From: Xylaria sp. FL1777
Lineage: Eukaryota; Ascomycota; Sordariomycetes; Xylariales; Xylariaceae
Direction: 5' to 3'
Assembly: GCA_022578965.1 (NCBI GenBank)
Contig: MU400678.1
Span: forward strand, 27,155-91,154
DNA: 64,000 bases
A program made the position numbers and the translations under genes. The number at the start of each line of letters is the position of its first letter. Positions within the stretch are counted from its first letter, which is position 1. A model generated the notes under the pieces. That model was not told the DNA's origin. It did no database searches and worked only from the letters and a program-made list of their open reading frames with translations. Of this stretch, positions 47,951-59,216 are shown piece by piece.

Positions 47951-50900
47951 AAAATATTTTTTTGTTTGTAGAAGTAAAGCTATTTATACTTAATTAATTA
48001 GATATTTTTTAGTATAGTTTTAATATATAGATTGCTATAATATTTGTAACAGCAAATAAAGCGCTTTTTAGCATTTAAATCTGCTAAGCTTAAAGAGCAG
48101 CATGCTTTTTAAACTGCAGCTTATACGTTTTGTTTAACTAAAGCCTTTAAAATAAAAATGCTATTATTTCGAATTTTATTATTTATAAGTAAAAATAAAA
48201 AAAAAAAATTTGCTGCATAGCAACTTTTATATTATAAAAAATAATACTAAACTTAAATGTTTTAGCTAATGCTAGTATTACAAGCATAAACGTTATTTTT
48301 AATAGCAAAAGCGTTTTTATGCTTTTTTTTCTTATATAGAAAAAGATATAAAAATGCCTTTAGGTAAAAATCTTTATTAAAGCAGTTAATAAAGCTAATA
48401 TACTACTATATTCCAAAATACTTTATACTATTAACTTTAGTAAAATTAATAGTTTTTGCTATAAAACAAGCAGTATTAATACTACTTTTAAATAAAGTAG
48501 CGCTACAAAAATTTATGCTTAATATAGTTTTTTTAATCTTTAAAATAGCGTTTTTATTAATACTAGTTTTTCGGATATTTTTGTTTTTATTAAATACTGC
48601 AAATATACTAAACTTTATTAAATTATTTTGTTTTATTAAGCTAGGCTACTACTGCTGCTTAGTGCTAAAAACATATTAAAAGCTTTATAGTTGCTTAATT
48701 AGTACACTAAAAATAAAGTCTTAGTTAGTTATATAGTTTGCTTAAGCAATGTTAGGATTTTTTTTAGCAAAAATATATATTTTATTTATTAATAATAATA
48801 GTATATTATTAACTAGAAAACTAGCTAACGTTGCATTATTAATAAAAATATTTACATATAATAAATTGTTAACTTTTAATTAAGCTAAAGCATTTATAAC
48901 TTATTAATAATATACATATAGTAAATCCTTAGTATTTTATAGTTTAAGCTTTATAGTATTTATTTAAAAAACTTAGACAATATTACATAAACTAAAAACT
49001 GCATAAAATAAAACAGTAGCAATATATAAAACATTTTGTTTTTAAACTATAATTTGTTTTTTTAATTAGCAATAAACATTTGCTAGTTATCTTTAATCTT
49101 TAGCATAAAACTTAATAATATATTTATACAAAATATACAAAAAAATTAATTGTTTTTTTATAAAACTAAAACAACGTAGCTTTTTGAAATATTAATAAAA
49201 ATAGCTTATATTAAAATAATTAGCTATAGCACACTTTAGCATTTGTTTAGCGTTAATAGATCTAATGCAAAATAAGCATATTTATACAAGCTGCTTTTTA
49301 GTTTTTATAGTACGTAAAAAACATAAGCAGCATTAAATAACTTTTGCAAAATTTTCGTTTTAGTTTAAATTAGTATTACTAACTTAGTTAACTTAGTGCA
49401 TTAAATCATTATATAAATGTTATTAGTAAACAACGCAAAAATTAAAAGAAAAATAAATATTATTTATGGCATTTTATGCACGTTAAATAATCTTTGCTTA
49501 ATAGTTAAGTTAAACTAGTTTATACTAATTAGAACTAGTACTAAGTAATTTGCAATGTTTATACTTTTTTTTTATAGCGTTTATATATTAAAGCAAAACT
49601 TTAGTTTTTTTATAAGTAACTTTAATAAAAAGTTATGCTATAAAATAATTATTACATAAAACTTTACAAAAGAATTGTTTTAGGACTAAATATACTAAGT
49701 CTTAATACTGTTTTATTTAGTATAATAATTACTAATAATTTAAAGTTCTTTTAATTAATATTGTTTTTTAAAGCAAAATAAAACATTATATAATAATAAA
49801 AAAGCAAGTTTAGCAATAAGAAGGTCAAAATTATATTAAATGTTATTAATAAATTAAACAAAAAGCAACTTTTAGCTGTAAGAAATAAAAATAATGCAAA
49901 ATACATTTGTTTTTATAGTTTAAGACTTGCAAACAAAACAGATTTGTTTAATTAATTCTAAAGAATTAAACAACTAGTAAGCTATGCTACAGAATTAAAA
50001 GTATTTAAAGTCTGCTTTTTTATATTAATAATTTATGTACTAGCAAATCTAAAAGCATTAAAGACTTATATTCTAAGTAAACTATTGTAAAGGTGTTTAT
50101 AGATTATTATGTTATAATAAGTTATTAAACCGGAAAAAGTTCAGAGTTTAAACAACAAAAATGTTATAACTAGTTCTTTAGCGAGGCATTATGCTAGTTA
50201 TATAAATAATAATTAAGTTAATATTATATAATAAAAAAAGAAAACAGTTATATATTAATTACTTTTGTTAAAAATTAAGTATAATATAAACTATTTTTAT
50301 ATAACATTTTTATAGTTTTTATTACTTGTAAAAAATACGCTAAGTTTAATAGTGCTAATACTTTAATTTAAAATAGCTATAATATAATATTAAACTAGGT
50401 TTAAAAATGCAATAGTTATTTAAATTATGTTTAAATAGTTAAGCTATAAAATTTTAGTATTTAAGCAATAAACCTAAAAGTAAGCAACGTTTAAATTCAA
50501 ACAGAAAAACATTTGTTAGCGTAGTTTTAGATTTTTTTAGAAAACTTAGTTTAATTTATAGCTTCGTATGCCCTTATATTTAGAATAATTTATTAGCTGT
50601 TTATTGCTTTATAAAACCTTTTATATTATATAATAATACAAGGCATAAATGCATAAAAATAAACAAGTTTTAATAAAACTATACTTTGACCTTTTTTAAA
50701 TATAAAATAACACTTATGTTTTTTTAACTTTACTATTAAAGTATTTAATATAAAATATATAACTACTTAATAATATTTAAACAATAGCAATTATTTACTT
50801 AAACTTTTTAAAATACTAGCTAAATAAAATTATTTATATTAATATAATTAATTATATAATTAACTAACTATTGCTTAATTAAGTATAATATTTTATATAA

Positions 50901-51339
50901 TTTCATTGCTAATAATATATAAACAGAATAACCTTTAAAGCTATTTAATTAAACCTTATACTTTTTTTATGTTTTAATTATTATTGTAGCTTTTAAAGGC
51001 CTAACTTTAGTTACAAAAAAAGCTTAGAAAATAAAACTATTTGTGACTTTTAATGCAGATTTTTTAACCTAAATACTAGAATTAATCTAGTTTTAACCTA
51101 TTGTTTTTTTAAACCTAAAATTTACTAAATATACTTCTAGTATTATAATAATATATACTAATACTAATCTTGTGCTTAAAATTCCTAAAAATAATATAGT
51201 TAATAAATTACATTTAGCATAGCGCAGTTTTATAGCTTTTAGATCTTCTAAATTAAAGAAATAAAAAACAATAAAGAAGTGCTAATTTATTTCTAAACAA
51301 TAAATAAGTAATAAAAAATTTAATGCCTCCTGTTTTATT
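47951..51339. other. Eroded DNA without recognisable gene
   Basis: Mostly A-rich on the + strand, with no long frame. Possible continuation of the relic at 47.6 kb up to about 48.8 kb, where frames with few stops alternate. No motifs assigned. Confidence 0.35.
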
Positions 51340-51344
51340 ATTAC

Positions 51345-51480
51345 AATAGAACTACAAAATAATACGTGCTACTAAGTATAAAACTATAAAATAATACGCG
51401 CTACTAAATAAAATAAAGCTACAAAATAGCACATGTTACTAAGTATAGAATTATAATATAGCACATACTAATAATGCTTA
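51345..51480. repeat. Short tandem array of about four 33-37-bp units
   Basis: Units of the form ACTACAAAATAATACGTGCTACTAAGTATA recur as ACTATAAAATAATACGCGCTACTAA, then CTACAAAATAGCACATGTTACTAAG, then TTATAATATAGCACATACTAA. A detached partial unit occurs at about 51610. The array keeps CGTG/CGCG words that are rare nearby. The unit differences are mostly transitions. Confidence 0.75.
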
Positions 51481-53102
51481 ACATTTATAATTAGATCTTT
51501 TAAAAAAAAAAGAAAAAAATTAATGCTTTTTGTTTTATTGTTTTAATATACCTATATATTACTAATACTTAATTTAATATTTAAAAGTTAATTCCTTAAT
51601 AAAATAATACTATAAAATAGCACGTACTATTTATGCATTATGTTTGCAGTTAAATCTTAATTATGTATTATATAATACTAAATCTATAAGTTTTAGTAAA
51701 AAGAAAGTCCTAAGGTTTATAAACTTATAGAGGCTATTATAACATATTTTTATATAGTAATAAATTTTACTAATAGTTTGATTTGCTTACTTTATATAAG
51801 CTTTTTAAATAGTAGTAGCATAAGCATTATTGCTTTGTTTTATTTTTTTTTGTTTTTTTTTTTGTTTATTTTTGTTAGTTTTGTTTTAAGTTATAGTTTT
51901 TACTCTTTAAATCAGTTACTTTTTATACAATTATATTATAGCATTTATAGGTATTTATTGCTTAACTATATTTTTAAAAGTAGCTTAATATTGCATAACT
52001 AATTTTATAAATTTATATAAAGTGTTCTTAAAATAATTAATTAAGCTAGTAACTAGTAAACTAAACTATTATAAAGCTTTATTAATATATGCAGCAATTT
52101 TAACACTTAATAATAGATTAAACTTAGTTAAAAATGTTTATTTAATTTAAAACTAAAATATTATAAGTAGCTTAATAATAGCTAATGCTTTAGCTTTATA
52201 AAAAGTAAAATATTATGCATAATTAGCACTTTTACTATAGTTTATACTTTAATTTTTTTTTAGTTGCTTAAAAATTTAAAAAAGTAGTTTAATGTTCTTT
52301 TATTAAAGTTTATAAAATATTATGTTAAGGTTATAACTTTTGAATTTTCTTAAAATCTATAGAACTAGTTTTATTAGTTTATTTGCTGGACTTTTAGCTT
52401 TATACCTAGTATACCTTGCTTAGCAGTTTTAAAGTATAATTTTTAATATGCTTTTATTTCTTTAACAAGTATTATACGCATATATATATATATATATACT
52501 TACATTAAATAGCTTTTTTAAAAATAACTATATTATATAATAGTTTTTTTATTGCTTTTTTTACACCTTTTATTATAGCTTTTATTTTTTCTTATTAGAT
52601 ATTTTAAACTTTATTATAGATTTAAAAGCATAAATTTAACGCAACTAATTTTTTTTTTTTATAAGTTGCAACTATGTTTTATTATCTTTTTTATTTTTTA
52701 TAATAGTAGGCCAGTTTAATAATATAACTTATAATATATAAAACTACTTAAATACAAAGTATAATATAAAACTTAAGTTTGCTAGCTATTTAAAAACAAT
52801 TGTTAGTTAATATAATGCTTTAGCGTATAATATTATTTTTGTTTAGTTAAATATATACTAATGTAAAATAATTATAGCAAGCAGCTTAATATATTATAAT
52901 GTGTTCTTTTTTGCTTGTGTTAACCTTTATTTTAGATAAATTACCTTAGAACTAATAGAAATACTATATTAGTAAATAATATTTTAAATTGTTTAGAAAT
53001 CTTTATAAAACTTAGTATATTTATTTTTAGTGTTAAATAAAACGATCTAAATTAATATTAGCTTTTTATAGCAATTATAACTAATATTATAAATTATATA
53101 CA
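51481..53102. other. Eroded DNA; simple repeat at 52478-52498
   Basis: No nameable gene. A 74-codon frame starting 51778 on + is hydrophobic (Phe/Leu/Ser), made of T-runs, and is probably fortuitous. A (TA)n tract is at 52478-52498. Confidence 0.4.
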
Positions 53103-54110
53103 TATTTAATTTACTTAAGAATAAAAATAAAAAGCATTAATTTTTTTTTTATCTGTTTTTTATAGTATAACCTAAGAACTAAAAGTTTAATTTCTGCTTT
53201 TGCAGTTATTATTATTTTAACTAAAGTTAACAAAAAACAATAAATATTAACGTTAGCTTTAATTTATACGTTTAGCTTAGCATAACATATTACTAAAAAA
53301 GTACTTAATAATATAATTTATTATTAGCACGTTAACACAATAAATATTATTAATTTTACTAATTATAACAAAAAAAACTTAAATATTAAAAATATAAACC
53401 TAATAACTTTTATTACTAGTAAAAATAAAAAAGACTTTATATTTTGTATTATAGCTAATATAATTAAGTTTATTAGCACTAAAAAGCTAAGTTTGCTATT
53501 TATAACTAGTTTGTTATTATTACGTTATTAAAGGCATATTTAAAAACAATTAACATTTATTACAGCATTAAAGCATATTAGTATAACTATAATTACTATT
53601 AAAGAAAATATAGCTAACTTAGAAACTAAAACCTTGCTTTATACTTTTTAAATTATAAAATTTATTAATAAAAGCTTATTTATTATTTAGTTGCTTATTA
53701 TACTAATACTTTTTAAGCACTTTATTTTTAAAAACAAAAATATAATTAATGCTAAAACTAAAAGTGTTTTTTGTATACTTTTTAGTTAAAGCTTTACTAA
53801 AACAATAATATTAATAATAAACGCTTTAAATATAACGCTATTTTTTAATATTATTAATATAAATATTTTAGCATTTTTAACTTAGTTTATTAATTTAAAA
53901 ACAACTAATAAAAATAATATTAACTTTGATTTAGCTCTAAATAAAAATAATAATAATAGAGCTATTACTTTTATGCATAATTTTTGTAAGAGGGCTTATA
54001 TAACTAACAGAAATACAGAAGATAATATGTTGCTTATAATTACGCGTTGCTTGGAACGCAGTATTTTAAAAGCTTATAGAAAAAAAGCAATAGTTAAAAA
54101 AAAAAAATAA
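53103..54110 (+). pseudogene. Unrecognised 335-codon coding relic with intact C-terminus
   Basis: In the frame at multiples of 3, about ten internal stops occur over 335 codons, far fewer than in other frames, and the last 74 codons before the TAA at 54108 are open. The composition is rich in Asn/Ile/Thr/Lys, where many Asn and Ile codons could be eroded Asp and Thr (ancestor probably acidic and Ser/Thr-rich). The end is best kept: FCKRAYITNRNTEDN, then ITRCLERSILKAYRKK and a Lys run. Several CAG/ACAG/GGG-bearing words survive at 53985-54070. I recognise no family. It is not a gypsy pol segment and lacks RT or DDE motifs. Confidence 0.5.
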
Positions 54111-55392
54111 TAGATTTTTTTGTTATATTTTAGCATAAATTAATAGATGTTTTTTTTTTTTGGGCTATAAGTTCTATTTTTTGCTTGTTAGGTTATATTA
54201 AAAAAAATTATAAAATTTTGTTGTATATTATTATTATAGCTATACTACTACTTATTTTATATAATATAATACTACTGTTTACTTTTAACTTTATTTTTGC
54301 TTACATTTATTTATATTTAGCTGCATTTGTATTAATATATTTAACTTTTTATATAAGTTCTAAAACTATTCTTAAAATATATTTTATTATATATTTATTA
54401 AGTTAACAAAGCTAAACTATTATAATATATATTTTAAGTTATATAAAGCTTTAAAATAGATTAAAAAAAAAAAATATTTATTTTTTTTGATTTGTTACTA
54501 CACTATAAAAAATATATTAAATATAAACAATGCTATTAAACTAATGTTTTAAAATTTTGATTTTATTAAGCTTTTTAATAACTTTTTTTTTATTTTTTTT
54601 TTAGTTCTATATATATATTTTTACTGCTACTAATATTATATTTTGCATTATATAATCCTTTAAGTTGTTTAAAAACATTAAAAGAATATATAGCTAATAA
54701 AACTTATTTTTAGCTTTTTTTTTTATTGCTTGCTACTATACCTTAATGCTTTGCTATGCTATATAAAGTAATAGTTTAAAAATTAGTTTTTATACTTAAG
54801 TGTAGCTATATACTTACTTATAATAGTAGTTTTTAAGCAAGCAGCCGTATATTTTGCTATAAATCTTACTAAAAATTAAAAAAATAATATATAATAAGAT
54901 TAATAAATAAAAAAAATAGTAAGTATACTTTGATTTATTTTACTTAACTAAAACTTGTATTTTTAAAATAATCATTGTTATATTAGGTGTAATATATACT
55001 ATTATTATTAATTCTACAATAATAGCGTTATTTTATAACAATTATTTATATTAATAGAACTTATTATAAAACTACTAAGTATAGCAAAGCATATTAACTA
55101 CATTTTTAGCTTACTTGTTGTTTATTTACGGCTAATTTTTTTGCGCAAGCTTAAATAGCTATATTAGTTGTTTTTATTTAGCTAGGTTGCTTACTTTTGT
55201 ATACTTAAATATATTTCTATTTTTGCTTTCTTTTTTTTTTAGCTATTACGCGTATATTTTACTTACTTTTTAGTACTTCTGTTTTATTTGCTTAAATAAA
55301 AAACTATAATAGTTTTGTTTTAATTTTTGCGTTTATATATAATCTTTAAAAAGCTATATATTAGCAATAAAGTTTAGCTTTTTTTATAGCAG
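54111..55392. other. Eroded DNA without recognisable gene
   Basis: A 73-codon + frame at 54185-54406 reads as almost continuous hydrophobic residues; it derives from TA/TT-rich sequence and I do not regard it as a membrane protein gene. T-runs at 54151-54163 and 54580-54605. Confidence 0.4.
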
Positions 55393-55780
55393 TAATTATG
55401 TTAGCTATTATATTTATATAACTTACTGCTATTTTAAGATTACGCAAAAATAATTAGCTATGCATAAAAGATTTGCGCTATTAGCTATTAATATATAAAG
55501 CTTATAATATTTAAGCTATAGCTTTTTTTGTTTTTTTTAAATGCTATTATAATGCACGTTTTGCTACAAAGATTATATATTAAAATACCTTTTTTTTTGA
55601 AGCCTTAAAACTATAAGCTAAGCAACAGCTTTACTTTTACGCTTTTTTGCTTAACTTTCAAACATAATAATTATAAACGCGTTTATTATTAAAAAGCGTG
55701 TTATTTTAAGCAAACCTATTAACAACAAACTTAAACTAAAGCTTTTTTATATTATAAGCTAGCTTAATTTACTTAGTACG
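55393..55780 (+). repeat. Direct repeat copy 1 (388 bp)
   Basis: This matches 57368-57682 in the same orientation from TAATTATGTTAGC to ACTTAGTACG. This copy has about 70 bp more, a segment around 55470-55550 absent from the other. Both contain GCGCAAAAATAATTAGCTATGCATAAA-like words (here ACGCAAAAATAATTAGCTATG). The two copies enclose about 1.6 kb, so they could be LTRs of a short non-autonomous element, but TG...CA ends are not seen. Confidence 0.8.
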
Positions 55781-56107
55781 CTATTAAAAATGTTTGTTTT
55801 TAAAATAAAGTTAAATTATAAAAAAGTAGCTACTAAATTATAGTTATAAATAAAAGCTTAATATTATTAATTTTTAAGTTTCTTTAAAAAGTATTAAAAA
55901 AAAACTTATCTTTATATAGTAAATATTAAACTATCTTTTTATAATTAAGCTTTTTTTATTTTGTTGCAACCTTAGTTTTTAATAAGATAACTTCTTTTAA
56001 AGTGCTTTGTTTTTAAAGCATAGTAGTGCTTTTTTTTCTAAGTTTACTAAGTGCTTTAGTGCATAAAGCATAGTTTATAGTTATTAAAGATATTTTAGTT
56101 TGCAAAG

Positions 56108-56353
56108 TTAGCTGCTTTTGCTTTTTTTTTTCTTTTTTTTTTTTTTAAGCGTTTTATTATTTAAGTTCTTGTTTCTTAGAATTACTAAAGGAGCACTTTT
56201 GCTTTTTCTGCTAGCTTTTTTTTTTTTACCTGCTTTCTTTTTTTTCTTTTTTTTTTTTTTTTTGCTAATTGCTTTTATTGCTGTTTTTAATACTAGTTTA
56301 ATAGTTATATTTATTAATTTATTCCGTTTGTTTTTTATTTGGTTATTTAGCAA
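56108..56353 (-). pseudogene. Lys-rich open frame (about 81 codons) over poly-purine tracts
   Basis: The - strand frame is stop-free and encodes long Lys runs interrupted by AGKKKKASRKSKSAPLVILR. The interruptions keep GCA, GCAG and CTCC words, so this piece is less eroded than its surroundings. It might be the basic tail of a transposase (such tails occur in Fot1/pogo relatives) or just expanded purine tract. It lies between the two direct repeats at 55.4 and 57.4 kb. Confidence 0.3.
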
Positions 56354-56894
56354 AAAACCTTTAAGCTTAACTACTTAATTTTAAACAAAAATAATAGCTA
56401 AAGACTTGCTATTACTATTAAACAAATAAATCACTTTAAGCGTGCAAAACTTATTAAAAAATCTAAACTTTAAAATGCCTTTAGCAAAAAACCCTTAAGC
56501 TTAACTACTTAATTCTAAACAAAAATAATAACTAAAAACTTGCTATTATTATTAAATAGATTGCTTTAAATATACAAAACTTACTAAATAATTTAAACTT
56601 TAAGTTGCTTATATAAACAAAAGCTTATAATTTGTTTAAAAAAGATTGCACTAAATATAAAAAGCAAATAAAACGTAAAGTTTAATTAAGTTTATAGGTT
56701 TTTTTAAACAAAAATAATAGTTAAAAACCTGCTATTATTATTAAACAAATTATTTTAAATATGCAGAACTTATTAAATAATTTAAATTTTAAGTTATTTG
56801 TATAAGCAGAAACTTATAATTTGTTTAAAAAAAATTGCGCTAAATATAAAAAGCAAGTAAAACGTAAAGTTTAATTAAATTTATAGGTTTTTTT
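56347..56894. repeat. Tandem array: one 134-bp and two 189-bp units
   Basis: The AAACAAAAATAATA anchor recurs at 56383, 56517 and 56706. The second and third units include a segment (AAGCTTATAATTTGTTTAAA ... AAACGTAAAGTTTAATTAA) missing from the first. Each unit contains an inverted pair, AATAATAG ... CTATTATT, about 15 bp apart, able to form a hairpin. Unit differences are mainly transitions. Confidence 0.85.
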
Positions 56895-57367
56895 TATTAA
56901 AGCTATAACTATTTATAAAGCCAAAAAAAGAATTTATGCTAGTTTTAAACTTTTTTTTTATAAACGTTAAATTAATAGCAAGTTTAATAGCTTAAAAATA
57001 ATATTATATGCTATAAGTAATGCTTATTTAAGCTTTGCAGTTAAATATTTTGCTAAAAAACAATATAACTAAAGTGCTTATATTATTACTAAAAATAAAA
57101 GCATTTATAGCTTAAAAAGCTACTATAATAATAAAAATACTAATAACTGTTTTTATAAAAGTGCAACTAAAAGCAATAATATTTCTGTTATTTTTTTAAA
57201 GCGTTAATATTATAGCTATAACTTTAGCTTTTTTTGTAATAGAATGTTTACTAGGAGTTTTAGCGTTATTATTTAAGCTATTATTTTTGTTATTATTAAA
57301 AAAGTTTAGTAAAGCAAAAGCAGCTAATGTAGTGCATTTATAGCTTTATGCTTTAGTACTAAATGTT

Positions 57368-57682
57368 TAATTACATTAGCTATTATTATATTTATGCAAT
57401 TTACTGCTATTTTAAAATTGCGCAAAAATAATTAGCTATGCATAAATGTTATTATAACGCATACTGCTTTATAAAAATTATACGTTAAAATATTTTTTTT
57501 TTTAAAGCTTTAAAACTATAAGCTAAGCAATAGCTTTGCTTTTATGCTTATTTGCTTAACTTTTAAACATAATATAAACGCGTTAATTATTAAAAAGCAT
57601 ATTATTTTAAGCAAACCTATTAATAATAAACTTAAGTTAAAGCTTTTTTATATTATAAGCTAGCTTAACTTACTTAGTATAC
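57368..57682 (+). repeat. Direct repeat copy 2 (315 bp)
   Basis: The shorter partner of 55393-55780. It lacks about 70 internal bp but otherwise matches, including AACGCGTTAATTATTAAAAAGC near 57575 (AACGCGTTTATTATTAAAAAGC in copy 1). Confidence 0.8.
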
Positions 57683-58659
57683 GTATTGCTGTTTTAGCTA
57701 CTAAAATACTTGATTATATATTGCTATAAACTTTAAAAAATTAAAAGTACAAATATTCTTTAAAAAAAAATAAAAAGAAAAAAAAATGTATAGTAGCTAA
57801 TAAAAAAAAGCAAAAAAAAAAAACTAAAGCTTGTATAACTTTTATACTAAAAACAAAAATAAAAATATTAATACTTTTTATGCTAAAATAAAAAAAGCAT
57901 AAATAATTAAGCAAAGCAAAAAAGCTTGCTTATTAGCTTATATAATAAGCAAGCTTTAATAAAAACAAGCTAGCTAGTATTTTTTTGCTGCTTATTAAAA
58001 CAAATAAGCTATTATTATTAATTTTTAAAAAAAAGTTAGTATAAGCTTTAATAAATTTAAATAATTTAAAGGAAACTAATATAAATTAAGCTATTAGTAT
58101 AGCTAAACAGTTTTTAGGTAGTAGTAGGCATAATAGCAATTTTTAAATTGCTAGAGATTTAAGCAAGCTAAATAAAAGCATTGCTAATTTGCTTACAATA
58201 ATTTAAAACAAATGCTTTAAGTGTATAGCTAAAGCTTTTAGAACAACTAAAACAAAATATCTAAAAATTAAAATAAGGGTTTTTTTTATTGATTTATATT
58301 TTAGCAGTAAAGTAGCTGCTTATAAATATTATATAAAAAGTTTAGCTATAAAAGAATTAATTTAATAAATAACAGCAAAAATTAAGACTTTTATTTAAAA
58401 CGCAAGAACTTAAAAAGCTAAAAATTAACTTAGAAGTAGATTTATAAGCAACAGGAAAAGCATAGCTAAAGAAAATCTAACGCTAAAACTAGATTTTTAG
58501 CTAAAAAAGTAGTTAAAAGAAAGAAAACCTAGAATTACGCTTAAAAAAAAATAAATAAGCATATAAATTTAAACTAAAACAAGCAGCAATTATTTAGCTA
58601 TAGCTAAACAAAAGCTTAATAAAAACAAGGCTTTTAAGAAGTATAATAAACTACTAAAG
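57683..58659. other. A-rich region upstream of the LINE C-terminus; RT/RNase H expected
   Basis: The + strand is A-rich as in coding relics, and frames with few stops occur at 58350-58650 (Lys/Asn-rich), but neither the RT nor the RNase H catalytic residues could be identified. Confidence 0.4.
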
Positions 58660-58944
58660 CATAAAATAGCTGTAATAATATAAATATATACTAAGAAAAT
58701 AAGTTTAAAGGCGTTTTTATATAAAAAAAGGGTTTTAAGCTTTTTTATGCCTTTTTGCAAATGTGTAAAAGAAAAAAAAACCTTTTAATATATAGTTTTG
58801 CGTTATAACTTACTGCAAAAAAAAAAGAAGCAGCTACAAAAAAGCTTTATAGCTAAGCTACTGCAGATTAAAAAGAACCTAAAGGTAACTAACGTAATAA
58901 AAAAGCAACTAAACGAATTATAAAAGGTATTGCAATGCTATTAA
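58660..58944 (+). pseudogene. Non-LTR retrotransposon (Tad/LINE-like) ORF2 C-terminal relic
   Basis: This is the C-terminal zinc-knuckle region that follows RT and RNase H in Tad-type LINE ORF2 proteins and binds nucleic acid. The frame reads ISLKAFLYKKRVLSFFM, where fungal Tad proteins typically have 'TGHIGLRAYLHRRKVP'. It continues PFCKCVKEKKTFxYIVLRYNLL, fitting 'CRCG...ET..HIL..C'. Cys codons are present at 58756 and 58762; the His and last Cys positions are TAT (one transition from CAT and TGT). A basic tail follows (QKKKKQLQKSFIAKLLQ) with stops at 58921 and 58942. RNase H and RT upstream (57.7-58.6 kb) are not readable with confidence, so the copy may be 5'-truncated, which is common for LINEs. 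Confidence 0.65.
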
Positions 58945-59021
58945 TTTTTTTTTTCCTGAAGATAATAATAATAAAAACATGTAAAAAAAACAACGTTATA
59001 GTAAGAAACCTTTTTTAGAAA

Positions 59022-59216
59022 AAAAAGAAAAGGCTTTATAAAGAGAACAAAAATATAAATAAAGTATATAGAGCTTTTAAAAAAAGAATAAAAACTAATA
59101 AAGTATATAAAGCGTTTTAAAGCAAAGCAAAAACTAATAAAATACATAAAGCTTTAAAAAAAAAACAAAAACAGATAAAAAGGCATAAGCGTTTAAAAAT
59201 ATATAGTTTATTAAAA
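59022..59216 (+). repeat. 39-bp tandem repeats encoding a 13-residue motif
   Basis: Anchors at 59062, 59101 and 59140 with degenerate units before and after, period 39 bp. Because 39 is divisible by three, each unit codes the same 13 residues in one frame: KVYRAFKKRIKTN, then KVYKAF-stop-SKAKTN, then KIHKALKKKTKTD. The pattern of basic and hydrophobic residues would make a helical, coiled-coil-like repeat. The unit lies 75 bp downstream of the LINE ORF2 end but in another frame, so it may belong to a different gene or to a 3' region. Confidence 0.7.

Noticed and set aside
54185..54406. A 73-residue hydrophobic open frame as a membrane protein
   Set aside because: It consists of Ile/Leu/Tyr/Phe codons from TA- and TT-rich DNA; such frames arise by chance in this composition, and there is no conserved context.
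56118..56378. The + strand open frame over the T-tracts
   Set aside because: It is the complement of the Lys-rich frame and consists of Phe runs; nothing supports translation.
58941..59147. A - strand 68-codon open frame
   Set aside because: It is antisense to the 39-bp repeats, whose + frame gives a regular 13-residue motif; the - frame is hydrophobic and incidental.
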